Shown piece after piece: positions 1 to 6,252 of a stretch of DNA of 15,739 nt. Every line of letters starts with the position of its first letter. Positions within the stretch are counted from its first letter, which is position 1. Both the position numbers and the translations under genes were made by a program. The stretch is from Actinomycetes bacterium (GTDB lineage Bacteria > Actinomycetota > Acidimicrobiia > Acidimicrobiales > RAAP-2): NCBI GenBank assembly GCA_021787255.1, contig JAJYMD010000019.1, positions 1 through 15,739 on the forward strand, given 5' to 3'. The notes under the pieces are model-generated. The model had not been told where the DNA came from, searched no databases, and saw nothing but the letters and a program-made list of their open reading frames with translations.

Positions 1-195
1 GATCTCCTCGGACCTTTCGTGGACATGCTCCTCGGCGAAGGCCTTCGGGGCGTAGCTCGAGACGAAGAAGTCGATGTTCTCCGCCCCACATTCCTCTTTG
101 GTCACGAGGAGCTTCGTGAGCGCGGCATCGCGGTGTCCTGCCAGGTCGACCCACTCGTACTCCTCGAGCTTGCGTACCAACTTGTGTCTAGGCAT
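1..195 (-). CDS. Cupin domain protein, N-terminal part (cut by left edge)
   Basis: Reading leftward from ATG at 193-195, 65 codons stay open to the first base of the window, so the C-terminal part is missing. The minus strand carries GAGAAGGAAG just upstream of the ATG, a good ribosome binding site. The peptide begins MPRHKLVRKLEEYEWVDL. Near residues 48-65 it has the segment YAPKAFAEEHVHERSEEI, which matches the first metal-binding motif of small cupins (paired histidines H58 and H60 followed by a glutamate). Cupins of this kind bind a divalent metal and act as isomerases, dioxygenases or sugar-binding accessory proteins; the fragment does not tell which. It lies downstream of the aldehyde dehydrogenase on the same strand and may be cotranscribed with it across a 167-bp gap. 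The family call is fairly safe; the function is unknown. Confidence 0.7.
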   Translation of the reverse strand, partial: MPRHKLVRKLEEYEWVDLAGHRDAALTKLLVTKEECGAENIDFFVSSYAPKAFAEEHVHERSEEI

Positions 196-274
196 TCTTC
201 CTTCTCTCCCTCGGGCTCCGCTGCGAACTGCGCGGCTCTACACTGCCGCTCGGTGCTGCGAGTGGCCGGACTGC

Positions 275-310
275 CTGTCCGTACCCCTGTCCGTACCCCT
301 GTCCGTACCC
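275..310. repeat. Three exact tandem copies of a 12-bp unit
   Basis: The unit CTGTCCGTACCC occurs three times without interruption at 275-286, 287-298 and 299-310. It lies in the gap between the aldehyde dehydrogenase stop and the cupin start, about 80 bp upstream of the cupin ATG. The period is slightly longer than one helical turn, so all copies nearly face the same side of the DNA. It could be a multi-copy protein binding site in the leader of the cupin gene, or a neutral slippage repeat. No long open frame is needed to explain it. Confidence 0.9.
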
Positions 311-362
311 CGGCGGGTGGCTCGACCTGCAGCGATCACGGCCGGGTCCGCGGCCGCCGCCA

Positions 363-1799
363 TCATTGCGCGCTGAGCCTTCGGCGCACCACGACCGTGC
401 GCGCGTCGGTCATGTCCTGCACGGCGTAGCGCGGCCCCTCGAGCCCGTAGCCGCTGTCACGGCGGCCGCCGTAGGGCATCAGGTCCGCGTGGTAGCTCGA
501 CGTGTCGTTGACCATCACGCCTCCGACGTCGAGATGCTCGGCCGCCCAGAGTGCTCGGTCGATGTCCTTCGTGAAGATCCCCGCCTGCAGCCCGTAGCGA
601 GTGGCGTTGGCCAGCTCGATCGCCGCGGCGAAGTCCGGGACGCCGCGCATCGCGACCACCGGTGCGAAGATCTCCTCGCTCATGATCTCGGAGTCCTCGG
701 GGACGTCGGCGAGAAGCGTCGGCTCGAGCACCGACCCGCTGCCGTCGCCACCTGCGACCCGGCGGGCACCCGAGCGGAGCGCCTGGTCCACCATCCGTGC
801 CGCTCGGGCCCGCTCGCCGCTCGAGATCATCGGCCCGACCTGCGTCCCTTGCTGATGGGGGTCGCCGACCTGCAAGGCCTTGACCCTCTCGGCGAGCATC
901 TCTTCGAGCTCGTCTGCGACCGCGGCGACCACGAGCAGGCGCTGGACGGAGGTGCACACCTGGCCGGCCTTGCGGTAGCCGCCACGCACGATGAGATCGG
1001 CCGCGCTCGCGAGGTCGGCGTCCTCGCAGACGATGGTGGCGCAGTTGCCGCCGAGCTCCAGGTGGGTCTTCGCGATCCCGGAGCGTTGCTTCACGAGCAG
1101 CCCGACCTGCGTGGAGCCGGTGAAGGTGAAGTAGCGGACCCGGCGATCCTCGACGAGCGACTGTCCGGTCGTCGAGCCTGGACCGACGACGAGGCCGAGG
1201 TACTCACCTGGCAGCCCCGCATCGAGCAGCGCTTCGCAGAGGTGGATCGAAGACAGCGGCGTGGACGCCGCCGGCTTCAACACCACCGCGTTGCCGGCGG
1301 CGATCGCCGGCCCGATCTTGTGCGCGACGGTGTTCAGCGGCGCGTTGAAGGGCGCGATCGCCCCTACCACACCCACCGGGACGCGCATGGTGAAGCAGAT
1401 CCGGTCTCCTGCGCCGGGTGCAGCACTGACTGGGACGACCTCGCCGGACAGGCGGAGCGCCTCTGCAGCGCACAAGGTGAGCGTCTCCATGGTGCGCTCC
1501 AGCTCGGTCTCGGCGTCCGCAAGGGTGAACCCGGTCTCTGCGACGTAGTCCTCGACCACCCGGGCGCGAGCAGCTGCCAGGTTCTGGGCCGCGCGGCTCA
1601 GAACGGCGCTTCGTTGCCGGGGGTCGAGCGGACCGTGTGCCACCGCGGCTGCTGCGACGTCGACAGCGTGCGCAACGTGATCAGGCGATGCGACTGCGAC
1701 CTCGCTCACCGGCTCGCCGTCGTACTTGTCGCGCACGACGAGGCGGTCGCCGTCCTCCAACCATTTCCCTCCGATGAGCAAGCCGCTCGCTTTCGCCAT
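363..1799 (-). CDS. Aldehyde dehydrogenase, NAD(P)+-dependent
   Basis: A complete 478-residue aldehyde dehydrogenase superfamily protein, the usual length for soluble ALDHs. It would oxidise an aldehyde to the carboxylate with NAD(P)+ in the cytoplasm. Visible hallmarks are the FNAPLN motif with Asn152, the cofactor-binding KPA at Lys175, FTGST at 226-230, ELGG with the general base Glu248, the catalytic Cys282 in AGQVCTS, and EEIFAP at 375-380. The start is ATG at 1797-1799, preceded on the minus strand by GAGGAAGG at good spacing. It is transcribed away from the ThDP enzyme gene, sharing a 139-bp control region with it, and the cupin gene follows. The sequence resembles the lactaldehyde, succinate-semialdehyde and phosphonoacetaldehyde dehydrogenase part of the family, but the substrate cannot be assigned. 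Given the neighbours, an aldehyde made by the ThDP enzyme or from the imported sugar is a reasonable guess. Confidence 0.93.
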   Translation of the reverse strand: MAKASGLLIGGKWLEDGDRLVVRDKYDGEPVSEVAVASPDHVAHAVDVAAAAVAHGPLDPRQRSAVLSRAAQNLAAARARVVEDYVAETGFTLADAETELERTMETLTLCAAEALRLSGEVVPVSAAPGAGDRICFTMRVPVGVVGAIAPFNAPLNTVAHKIGPAIAAGNAVVLKPAASTPLSSIHLCEALLDAGLPGEYLGLVVGPGSTTGQSLVEDRRVRYFTFTGSTQVGLLVKQRSGIAKTHLELGGNCATIVCEDADLASAADLIVRGGYRKAGQVCTSVQRLLVVAAVADELEEMLAERVKALQVGDPHQQGTQVGPMISSGERARAARMVDQALRSGARRVAGGDGSGSVLEPTLLADVPEDSEIMSEEIFAPVVAMRGVPDFAAAIELANATRYGLQAGIFTKDIDRALWAAEHLDVGGVMVNDTSSYHADLMPYGGRRDSGYGLEGPRYAVQDMTDARTVVVRRRLSAQ

Positions 1800-1805
1800 G
1801 TCCTT

Positions 1806-1826
1806 CCTCGCTTTCGCCTCGCTTTC
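1806..1826. repeat. 10-bp direct repeat spanning the dehydrogenase ribosome-binding region
   Basis: CCTCGCTTTC occurs at 1806-1815 and again at 1817-1826, an 11-bp period. On the minus strand these copies read GAAAGCGAGG and sit immediately upstream of the aldehyde dehydrogenase ATG. The copy nearer the gene overlaps the ribosome binding site. It may be an operator or a chance duplication. Confidence 0.7.
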
Positions 1827-1840
1827 ACGGACACGGCCTT

Positions 1841-1862
1841 TTGCTGTGTCGTTGCTGTGTCG
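1841..1862. repeat. Two tandem copies of an 11-bp unit in the divergent control region
   Basis: TTGCTGTGTCG occurs at 1841-1851 and directly again at 1852-1862. The 11-bp period is one helical turn, as for two adjacent binding sites on one face of the DNA. It lies about 45 bp upstream of the aldehyde dehydrogenase start and about 75 bp upstream of the ThDP enzyme start, so a protein bound here could affect both genes. The bound factor is unknown and no regulator gene lies in the window. Confidence 0.75.
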
Positions 1863-1903
1863 CGAGGCGGAAATTCTTGGCAGCTGCGATCCTCGTCACG
1901 ATC

Positions 1904-1932
1904 TTGACTTCGCCCGACCATGGTCACATACT
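1904..1932 (+). promoter_or_regulatory. Sigma-70-type promoter for the ThDP enzyme operon
   Basis: TTGACT at 1904-1909 matches the -35 consensus in five of six positions. CATACT at 1927-1932 is a good -10 box, and the spacer is exactly 17 bp. Transcription would begin about 6-8 bp after the -10 box, at 1938-1940, on the GTG proposed as the start codon. This implies a leaderless or nearly leaderless mRNA, which fits the absence of any Shine-Dalgarno sequence before that GTG. The assignment rests on sequence match and geometry only. Confidence 0.6.
1916..1925. promoter_or_regulatory. Palindrome between the -35 and -10 boxes
   Basis: GACCATGGTC is a perfect 10-bp palindrome lying inside the 17-bp spacer of the promoter at 1904-1932. 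A repressor bound there would block RNA polymerase. A palindrome of this length can arise by chance, so it is only a candidate operator. Confidence 0.35.
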
Positions 1933-1938
1933 GTCGTG

Positions 1939-3939
1939 GTGAGCGCAAGCCCATTGCGTGATACGCAACGATCTCCGACCCACGACGGACGTGCGCGAGA
2001 CCTGCAGGCAGCCGCCGTCGGCCAACGCGGGGCAGCGATCATCACCGAGTACCTCATCGAAGAGGGCGTCCCCTTCGTGTTCACGCTCTGCGGCCATGGC
2101 AACGTCGGCATGCTCGATGCCCTCTTCGACCACCAGGACGAGATCTCGGTCGTCTCCGTGCACCACGAGGCAGCCGCCGGCTTCATGGCGGACGCGTACT
2201 TCAGAGTGGCGAAGAGGCCGGCGGCCACGCTGACGTCGTGCGGGCCGGGATCCGCCAATCTTCCGATCGCGATGGCGAACGCGCTGATGGACTCCTCTGC
2301 GTTTCTCGCCATCACGGGCAACGTGCCGTCGGTGCAGTTCAACCGAGCGGCGTTCCAGGAGTCCGGTTACCATTTCCAGGCCGACTTCCCCAGTGTGGTC
2401 AGGCCCTACGTCAAGCGTTCGTTCCAGGCGACGCGTGTAGAGCAGCTACCCGTGGCGCTCCGGGAGAGCTTCGTCGCGATGACGACGGGCGCACCGGGAC
2501 CGGTGCACCTCGACGTTCCCCTGGACGTCTTCGTCGAAGAACTGTCCAGCGACTCTGCAAAGGACCTCTGGCACCCGACCGTCTCGCCGCGTGCCGCGGT
2601 GGCGGCCGAGGACCTCGCAGGCATCGTCGAGATTCTCCTCGACGCGTCGCGTCCGCTGCTCCTGGTGGGGAGGGCGGTCGAGGCCTGCGACGCGAGCAGC
2701 CTCGTCGCCGAGCTCGTCGCGGAGCTGGGGATCCCGGTCGCCTGGACCCCGGATGGGAAGGGATGTGCCGACCCCCGTCTCGAGACGAGCCTGGGGGAGA
2801 CGGGCAGGAACGGGACGACCGCCGCCAACCGGGCCGCTGCGGCGGCCGACGTGATCATCGCGGTAGGGGCCAGCTTCGACGATCGAGCCACCAGCTCGTG
2901 GCTTCCTGGCGTCACCTTTTCCATCCCTCCGACCCACCTCGTGCAGGTGGCGCTGGACGCGAGGGAGCTCGGGCGCAATTTCCGGCCGTCCATCGGCGTC
3001 GTGGCGCACCCGGCGACCTTCTTGAGCCAGCTGCGCGAGGCGCTGCGCGCCGCGCAGGACCCCGGGCCGAGCGCGACGATCGCGAGCGGCACCGGCTCGG
3101 GCGCCCGCGGATCGACCGGGACCGTGGCGCGCCTGTTCACTGCGTGGGCACCATGGCGGCGACAGGTCGCAGTCTGGAAGGCCGAGTGGGAGGCCTATCT
3201 CCGCTCGGGCGGGGATCCCGGCGTCCAGCCGATCAGGCCGGCACGCCTGCTGTCCGAGCTGAGGAGGGCGCTTCCCGACGAGGGGATCCTCGTGTGCGAC
3301 GTGGGGCTCCACCACAACTGGGTCGTCCAGCGCTGGCCAGCGCACCGGCCCGGCTCGCTCGTCCACAGCTGGGGGTTCGGCGCCATGGGCTTCGGTGTCG
3401 CCGGTGCCGTGGGCGCGAAACTGGCCGCGCCGACACGCCCGGTGGTCGCGATCGTCGGGGACGGCTGCTTCCTGATGGGCCCCGGGCCGGTCGCGACCGC
3501 CGTCGAGTACGGCATCCCCGTCGTGTGGGTGATCTGGAACAACCGGGGGTTCCTGTCGATCCGCGACATCCAGCGCGGCTATTTCGGCCCAGGTCGCACG
3601 CTCGCGACGGAGTTCTTGAAGCCCACAGGGGATCTCTACTCGGCCGACTACGGGGCGATGGCGCGCGCCATGGGCGCAGGGGCGACCACGGTCCAAGACC
3701 CCGGCGACCTTGGGGACGCGCTCTCCAGCGCGATCGCAGCGGAGCGACCCTGGGTGCTCGACGTCGCTGTTGCGCGCGACGAGGCGCCGTTCGCGAGCGG
3801 GAGCTGGGAGCTGCCGCCGCTCCCATACCCGGTTCCCTCGCCTCTCGCGTCGGCGTCGAGGCTGCCGGAGCCCTCCGGCGTCATGGCTCCGGAGCCCACG
3901 TCGAGACCTGTCCCGCGCGCAGAGAAGAGCGCGGGTTGA
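1939..3939 (+). CDS. Thiamine-diphosphate-dependent enzyme, acetolactate synthase-like
   Basis: About 666 residues from GTG 1939. The protein has the three-domain layout of the acetolactate synthase and benzoylformate decarboxylase superfamily. The pyrimidine-binding domain (about 28-200) carries the catalytic glutamate E77 in HHEAAAGFMADAY and the TSCGPGSAN motif at 99-107. The central domain spans about 220-375. The pyrophosphate-binding domain (about 430-615) has GDG at 507-509 and Asn-Asn at 534-535, the Mg/ThDP-binding motif. Such enzymes cleave or join C-C bonds next to a carbonyl (2-oxo acid or diketone chemistry). A proline-rich tail (about 626-660) extends past the last domain. The start is uncertain: GTG 1936 is equally in frame, neither has a Shine-Dalgarno site, and the first 30 codons use more A/T-ending codons than the rest. 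A promoter starting at about 1939 favours leaderless translation. The next gene follows after 26 bp. IolD-like, carboligase or decarboxylase roles are all possible. Confidence 0.88.
   Translation: MSASPLRDTQRSPTHDGRARDLQAAAVGQRGAAIITEYLIEEGVPFVFTLCGHGNVGMLDALFDHQDEISVVSVHHEAAAGFMADAYFRVAKRPAATLTSCGPGSANLPIAMANALMDSSAFLAITGNVPSVQFNRAAFQESGYHFQADFPSVVRPYVKRSFQATRVEQLPVALRESFVAMTTGAPGPVHLDVPLDVFVEELSSDSAKDLWHPTVSPRAAVAAEDLAGIVEILLDASRPLLLVGRAVEACDASSLVAELVAELGIPVAWTPDGKGCADPRLETSLGETGRNGTTAANRAAAAADVIIAVGASFDDRATSSWLPGVTFSIPPTHLVQVALDARELGRNFRPSIGVVAHPATFLSQLREALRAAQDPGPSATIASGTGSGARGSTGTVARLFTAWAPWRRQVAVWKAEWEAYLRSGGDPGVQPIRPARLLSELRRALPDEGILVCDVGLHHNWVVQRWPAHRPGSLVHSWGFGAMGFGVAGAVGAKLAAPTRPVVAIVGDGCFLMGPGPVATAVEYGIPVVWVIWNNRGFLSIRDIQRGYFGPGRTLATEFLKPTGDLYSADYGAMARAMGAGATTVQDPGDLGDALSSAIAAERPWVLDVAVARDEAPFASGSWELPPLPYPVPSPLASASRLPEPSGVMAPEPTSRPVPRAEKSAG
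1954..1968. promoter_or_regulatory. Inverted repeat TTGCGT-N3-ACGCAA, candidate operator
   Basis: TTGCGT at 1954-1959 and its exact reverse complement ACGCAA at 1963-1968 are separated by three bases. The core reads GT-N3-AC, the pattern typical of operators bound by FadR-type members of the GntR family. It lies about 15-30 bp downstream of the predicted transcription start, a common position for repressors of catabolic operons. It falls within the first codons of the ThDP enzyme gene if translation starts at 1939. The regulator is not in the window. Confidence 0.5.
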
Positions 3940-3965
3940 CCACGAGCAAAGGGGTGAGCTGGGAA

Positions 3966-4991
3966 ATGGACGGAACGACCGACGGGCACGCGACACCAGC
4001 GCGCATCGGCTGGGGGATCGTGGGGACGGGCGGCTGGGCGGACCACACGTTCGCCCCAGCCGTGCTGAACGGCGGGGGAGCGCTGATCGGTGCTGCAGGA
4101 AGCTCTCTCGAGAAGTCCGAGGCCTTCGCTGGACGCCACGCTGCACCACGGGCCTACCGCGACGTCGACGAGCTCCTCGCCGACGACGACGTGCAGGCCG
4201 TGTGGGTCGCTTCGCCGACGGACTTGCACTGCGACCATGCGCTTCGAGCGCTCGAGGCCGGCAAGCACGTGCTCGTCGAGAAGCCGATGGCGACGTCGCT
4301 CGCCGACGCGGAGCGCATGGCGTCGGCTGCGAAGCGGGCTCAGGTGACCACTGCTGTCGGCTTCCAGCACCGGTTCAACCCGTCGCATCGGCGTCTCGAG
4401 GAGCTCGCGTCCTCCGGCGAGCTCGGTGACCTCGTCTACGTCCGCCTCCAGCAGTTCATCAAGTCCGAGGGGCTCCCGACCGACTGGCGCAGGGACCCGG
4501 CGCGCAGCGGCGGCTGGGCGATCAACGATCTGGGCACTCACGTCCTCGACCTCCTGCGGTTCATCGTCGGCGACGTGGAAGCGATCGGCGGGGGCCTCGC
4601 CGCCGCACAGTTCGACCTCCCGGTGGACGACCTCGCGGTCGCGCTGCTGCGGTTCGAGAGCGCGAACGGCAAGCCGGCATTCGGCGTCGTCGAGGTGTCG
4701 ACCACCGTGCCGGGTGGTGGGAGCGTCATGGAGCTCGACGGCACCCAGGGGGTCGCAACGCTGACCGGCAGCTGGCCGGGCGGGGGCACGCTGCGAGCAC
4801 GCGGCACGGAGGTTGCCTACGAAGTCGTCGACACCTACGCAGCCCAGGTACGGGCCTTCGGCGCCTCGGTCTCCCAAGGGTCGAAGTACGTGGGCGCGAG
4901 CTGGGACGACGGGCTCGCAAATGTCCGGCTGGTCGAAGACCTGAACCGCCTGGCCGCGGTGCTCGTAGGGACGAGGGACCCCGCAGCGTGA
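3966..4991 (+). CDS. Gfo/Idh/MocA family NAD(P)-dependent oxidoreductase
   Basis: A 341-residue protein of the usual length for this family of sugar and polyol dehydrogenases, acting in the cytoplasm. The N-terminal Rossmann fold has the GIVGTGG dinucleotide loop at 17-23. The family hallmark EKP is at 105-107 in HVLVEKPMAT, with Lys106 as the expected catalytic lysine. The C-terminal domain carries GGWAINDLGTHVLDLLRF from 182, including Asp188 and His192, which in the family line the active site. ATG 3966 is chosen because AAAGGGGTGAG lies about 8 bp upstream and the Rossmann fold begins shortly after. GTG 3954 is an in-frame alternative. The open frame continues far upstream, but that part overlaps the ThDP gene in another frame and is not real. 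It overlaps the next gene by 4 bp (GTGA), so translation is probably coupled. Known substrates in the family include myo-inositol, glucose, and deoxy- or amino sugars; this one is not determined. Confidence 0.92.
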   Translation: MDGTTDGHATPARIGWGIVGTGGWADHTFAPAVLNGGGALIGAAGSSLEKSEAFAGRHAAPRAYRDVDELLADDDVQAVWVASPTDLHCDHALRALEAGKHVLVEKPMATSLADAERMASAAKRAQVTTAVGFQHRFNPSHRRLEELASSGELGDLVYVRLQQFIKSEGLPTDWRRDPARSGGWAINDLGTHVLDLLRFIVGDVEAIGGGLAAAQFDLPVDDLAVALLRFESANGKPAFGVVEVSTTVPGGGSVMELDGTQGVATLTGSWPGGGTLRARGTEVAYEVVDTYAAQVRAFGASVSQGSKYVGASWDDGLANVRLVEDLNRLAAVLVGTRDPAA

Positions 4992-6190
4992 TCCGACGAT
5001 CGCTTTACGAAGGTGCGGCCCGGCCAGCGGCGGTCGCAGCCATCATCTTCGTCCTCGGCGCGATCCTCTACCCGCGATCGCTCACGGTGTTCGATCTCAA
5101 CGCCGTCGTGAGCAGCGCGACGCCCATCGTGCTCTTGGCGCTCGGCATGTCCTTCGTGCTGCTCGCAGGGGAGATCGACCTCTCCGTCGGCTCGACGATG
5201 TCCCTTACCTCGATCATGCTCGCCACCTGGATGGGAGGGCGGAGCGGCCGGGTGGCACCCACGATCCTCCTCGCTCTCGCCGTCTGCGCGGGCGTCGGTC
5301 TGGTGAACGGGCTCCTGACGGTCGTCGCACGCATCCCATCGTTCATCGTCACGCTCTCGACGCTCTTCGTGATCGCCGGGCTGAACCTGCTGTGGACCAA
5401 CGGCTCACCGCCGAACAACCTCGCCCCCACATTCCCCACATTGGCGATCGCCTCGAAGTGGCTGCTCTCGACCGGGCTCGTCGTGATCGTGGTCGCGACG
5501 CTGCTCGCGACGGGCGTCTTGAACCGGACGACCTTCGGCGGTTCCTTGTACCTCATCGGAGCGAACCGCCGTGCAGCCCACAACACGGGGGTGTTCATCG
5601 GCCGCTCCGTGGTCGTGGCGTTCGTCGTGTCCTCGCTCTGCGCGGGGCTGGCTGGGGTGTACGCGACCTCCTACGCGGGCTCCGGGCAGACGTCGCTTGG
5701 CGCAGGCATGGAGCTCACCGCGATCGCGGCAGCGGTGATCGGGGGAGTGAGCCTGTTCGGCGGCAAGGGGACGGCCGCCGGCGCCTGCATGGGCGCGCTG
5801 ATCCTCGCGCTCCTCTTCAATCTCCTACTGCTGGCCGGCGCGTCCTCGGACGTCCAGCCGGTGGTGACCGGGATCGTCCTTCTGCTGGGCTCCCTGGCGT
5901 ACAACCGCGGAGCTGGGAGCGGAGGGGGTGCCAATTGGGTGAGGAGCCTGCAAGGCGCGGTCATGGCGGCGCTCAGGTCGAAGGGAGGTGCCGGCGCCGC
6001 CGGTGCCGGGAAGCGAGCGGCAGACCCAAGCGCGCACGTGCAGGAGGCGCCAAGTGGTCGTGGTCGGCAGGTGCCTGTCAGGTCCGGCCACACGAGCCCG
6101 CGCGACGTGCACCACCAGTCCGCCGTCGACCAGTCCGCTGTCGCGGTCAGGACTCCGCCCAGCGCAGGTTCCGTGTTGCAAACCAAATAG
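4988..6190 (+). CDS. Ribose-type ABC transporter permease
   Basis: A 400-residue integral membrane protein of the BPD_transp_2 (RbsC/XylH/AraH) class. The GTG start at 4988 overlaps the TGA of the oxidoreductase. Family motifs are LAGEIDLSVGS at 59-69 and the cytoplasmic ATPase-contact segment AIAAAVIGGVSLFGGKGT at 245-262. About eight to ten hydrophobic segments lie between residues 12 and 303. The membrane core ends near residue 305, where RbsC proteins normally stop. The remaining 95 residues are a hydrophilic tail, first rich in Gly and Ala and then in Ser, Pro, His and Gln, with about a quarter of codons ending in A or T. It probably pairs with the second permease fused to the ATPase downstream to form a heteromeric channel. 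The substrate is likely a monosaccharide or polyol, by family. Confidence 0.92.
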   Translation: MIRRSLYEGAARPAAVAAIIFVLGAILYPRSLTVFDLNAVVSSATPIVLLALGMSFVLLAGEIDLSVGSTMSLTSIMLATWMGGRSGRVAPTILLALAVCAGVGLVNGLLTVVARIPSFIVTLSTLFVIAGLNLLWTNGSPPNNLAPTFPTLAIASKWLLSTGLVVIVVATLLATGVLNRTTFGGSLYLIGANRRAAHNTGVFIGRSVVVAFVVSSLCAGLAGVYATSYAGSGQTSLGAGMELTAIAAAVIGGVSLFGGKGTAAGACMGALILALLFNLLLLAGASSDVQPVVTGIVLLLGSLAYNRGAGSGGGANWVRSLQGAVMAALRSKGGAGAAGAGKRAADPSAHVQEAPSGRGRQVPVRSGHTSPRDVHHQSAVDQSAVAVRTPPSAGSVLQTK

Positions 6191-6252
6191 CTCGGTAGCT
6201 CGCACCAGCGAGATCGGCAGAAACAACAGAAGAAAGAGGGGAGATACAAGAA

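Noticed and set aside
275..310. Tandem repeat as a CRISPR array
   Set aside because: The units are 12 bp and directly adjacent with no spacers, and no cas gene is visible.
339..356. GC-rich hairpin CGGCCG-N6-CGGCCG just after the aldehyde dehydrogenase stop, possible terminator
   Set aside because: There is no run of T residues after it on the minus strand, and such palindromes are common in GC-rich DNA.
366..1907. Long open frame of 513 codons antisense to the aldehyde dehydrogenase
   Set aside because: It mirrors a gene with intact catalytic motifs, is rich in Arg, Asp and His as expected from antisense GC-rich codons, and shows no recognisable domain.
1726..1935. Earlier start for the ThDP enzyme, for example ATG 1759
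   Set aside because: It would overlap the aldehyde dehydrogenase gene and run through the divergent control region and promoter. The extra residues resemble nothing in the family.
1939..3939. Assignment of the ThDP enzyme as sulfoacetaldehyde acetyltransferase (Xsc), which would fit an organosulfur theme
   Set aside because: The motifs around the catalytic glutamate and the N-terminal domain follow the general acetolactate synthase pattern rather than what I recall of Xsc. The sequence alone does not support the name.
2238..3965. Long upstream extension of the oxidoreductase frame
   Set aside because: It runs in another frame through the ThDP enzyme gene and is Arg/Gly-rich without motifs. 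The true start with a ribosome binding site is at 3966.
6199..6212. CTCGC-ACCA-GCGAG hairpin between the permease and the binding protein gene
   Set aside because: The stem is only five base pairs with no T tract. It is too weak to call a terminator or processing site.
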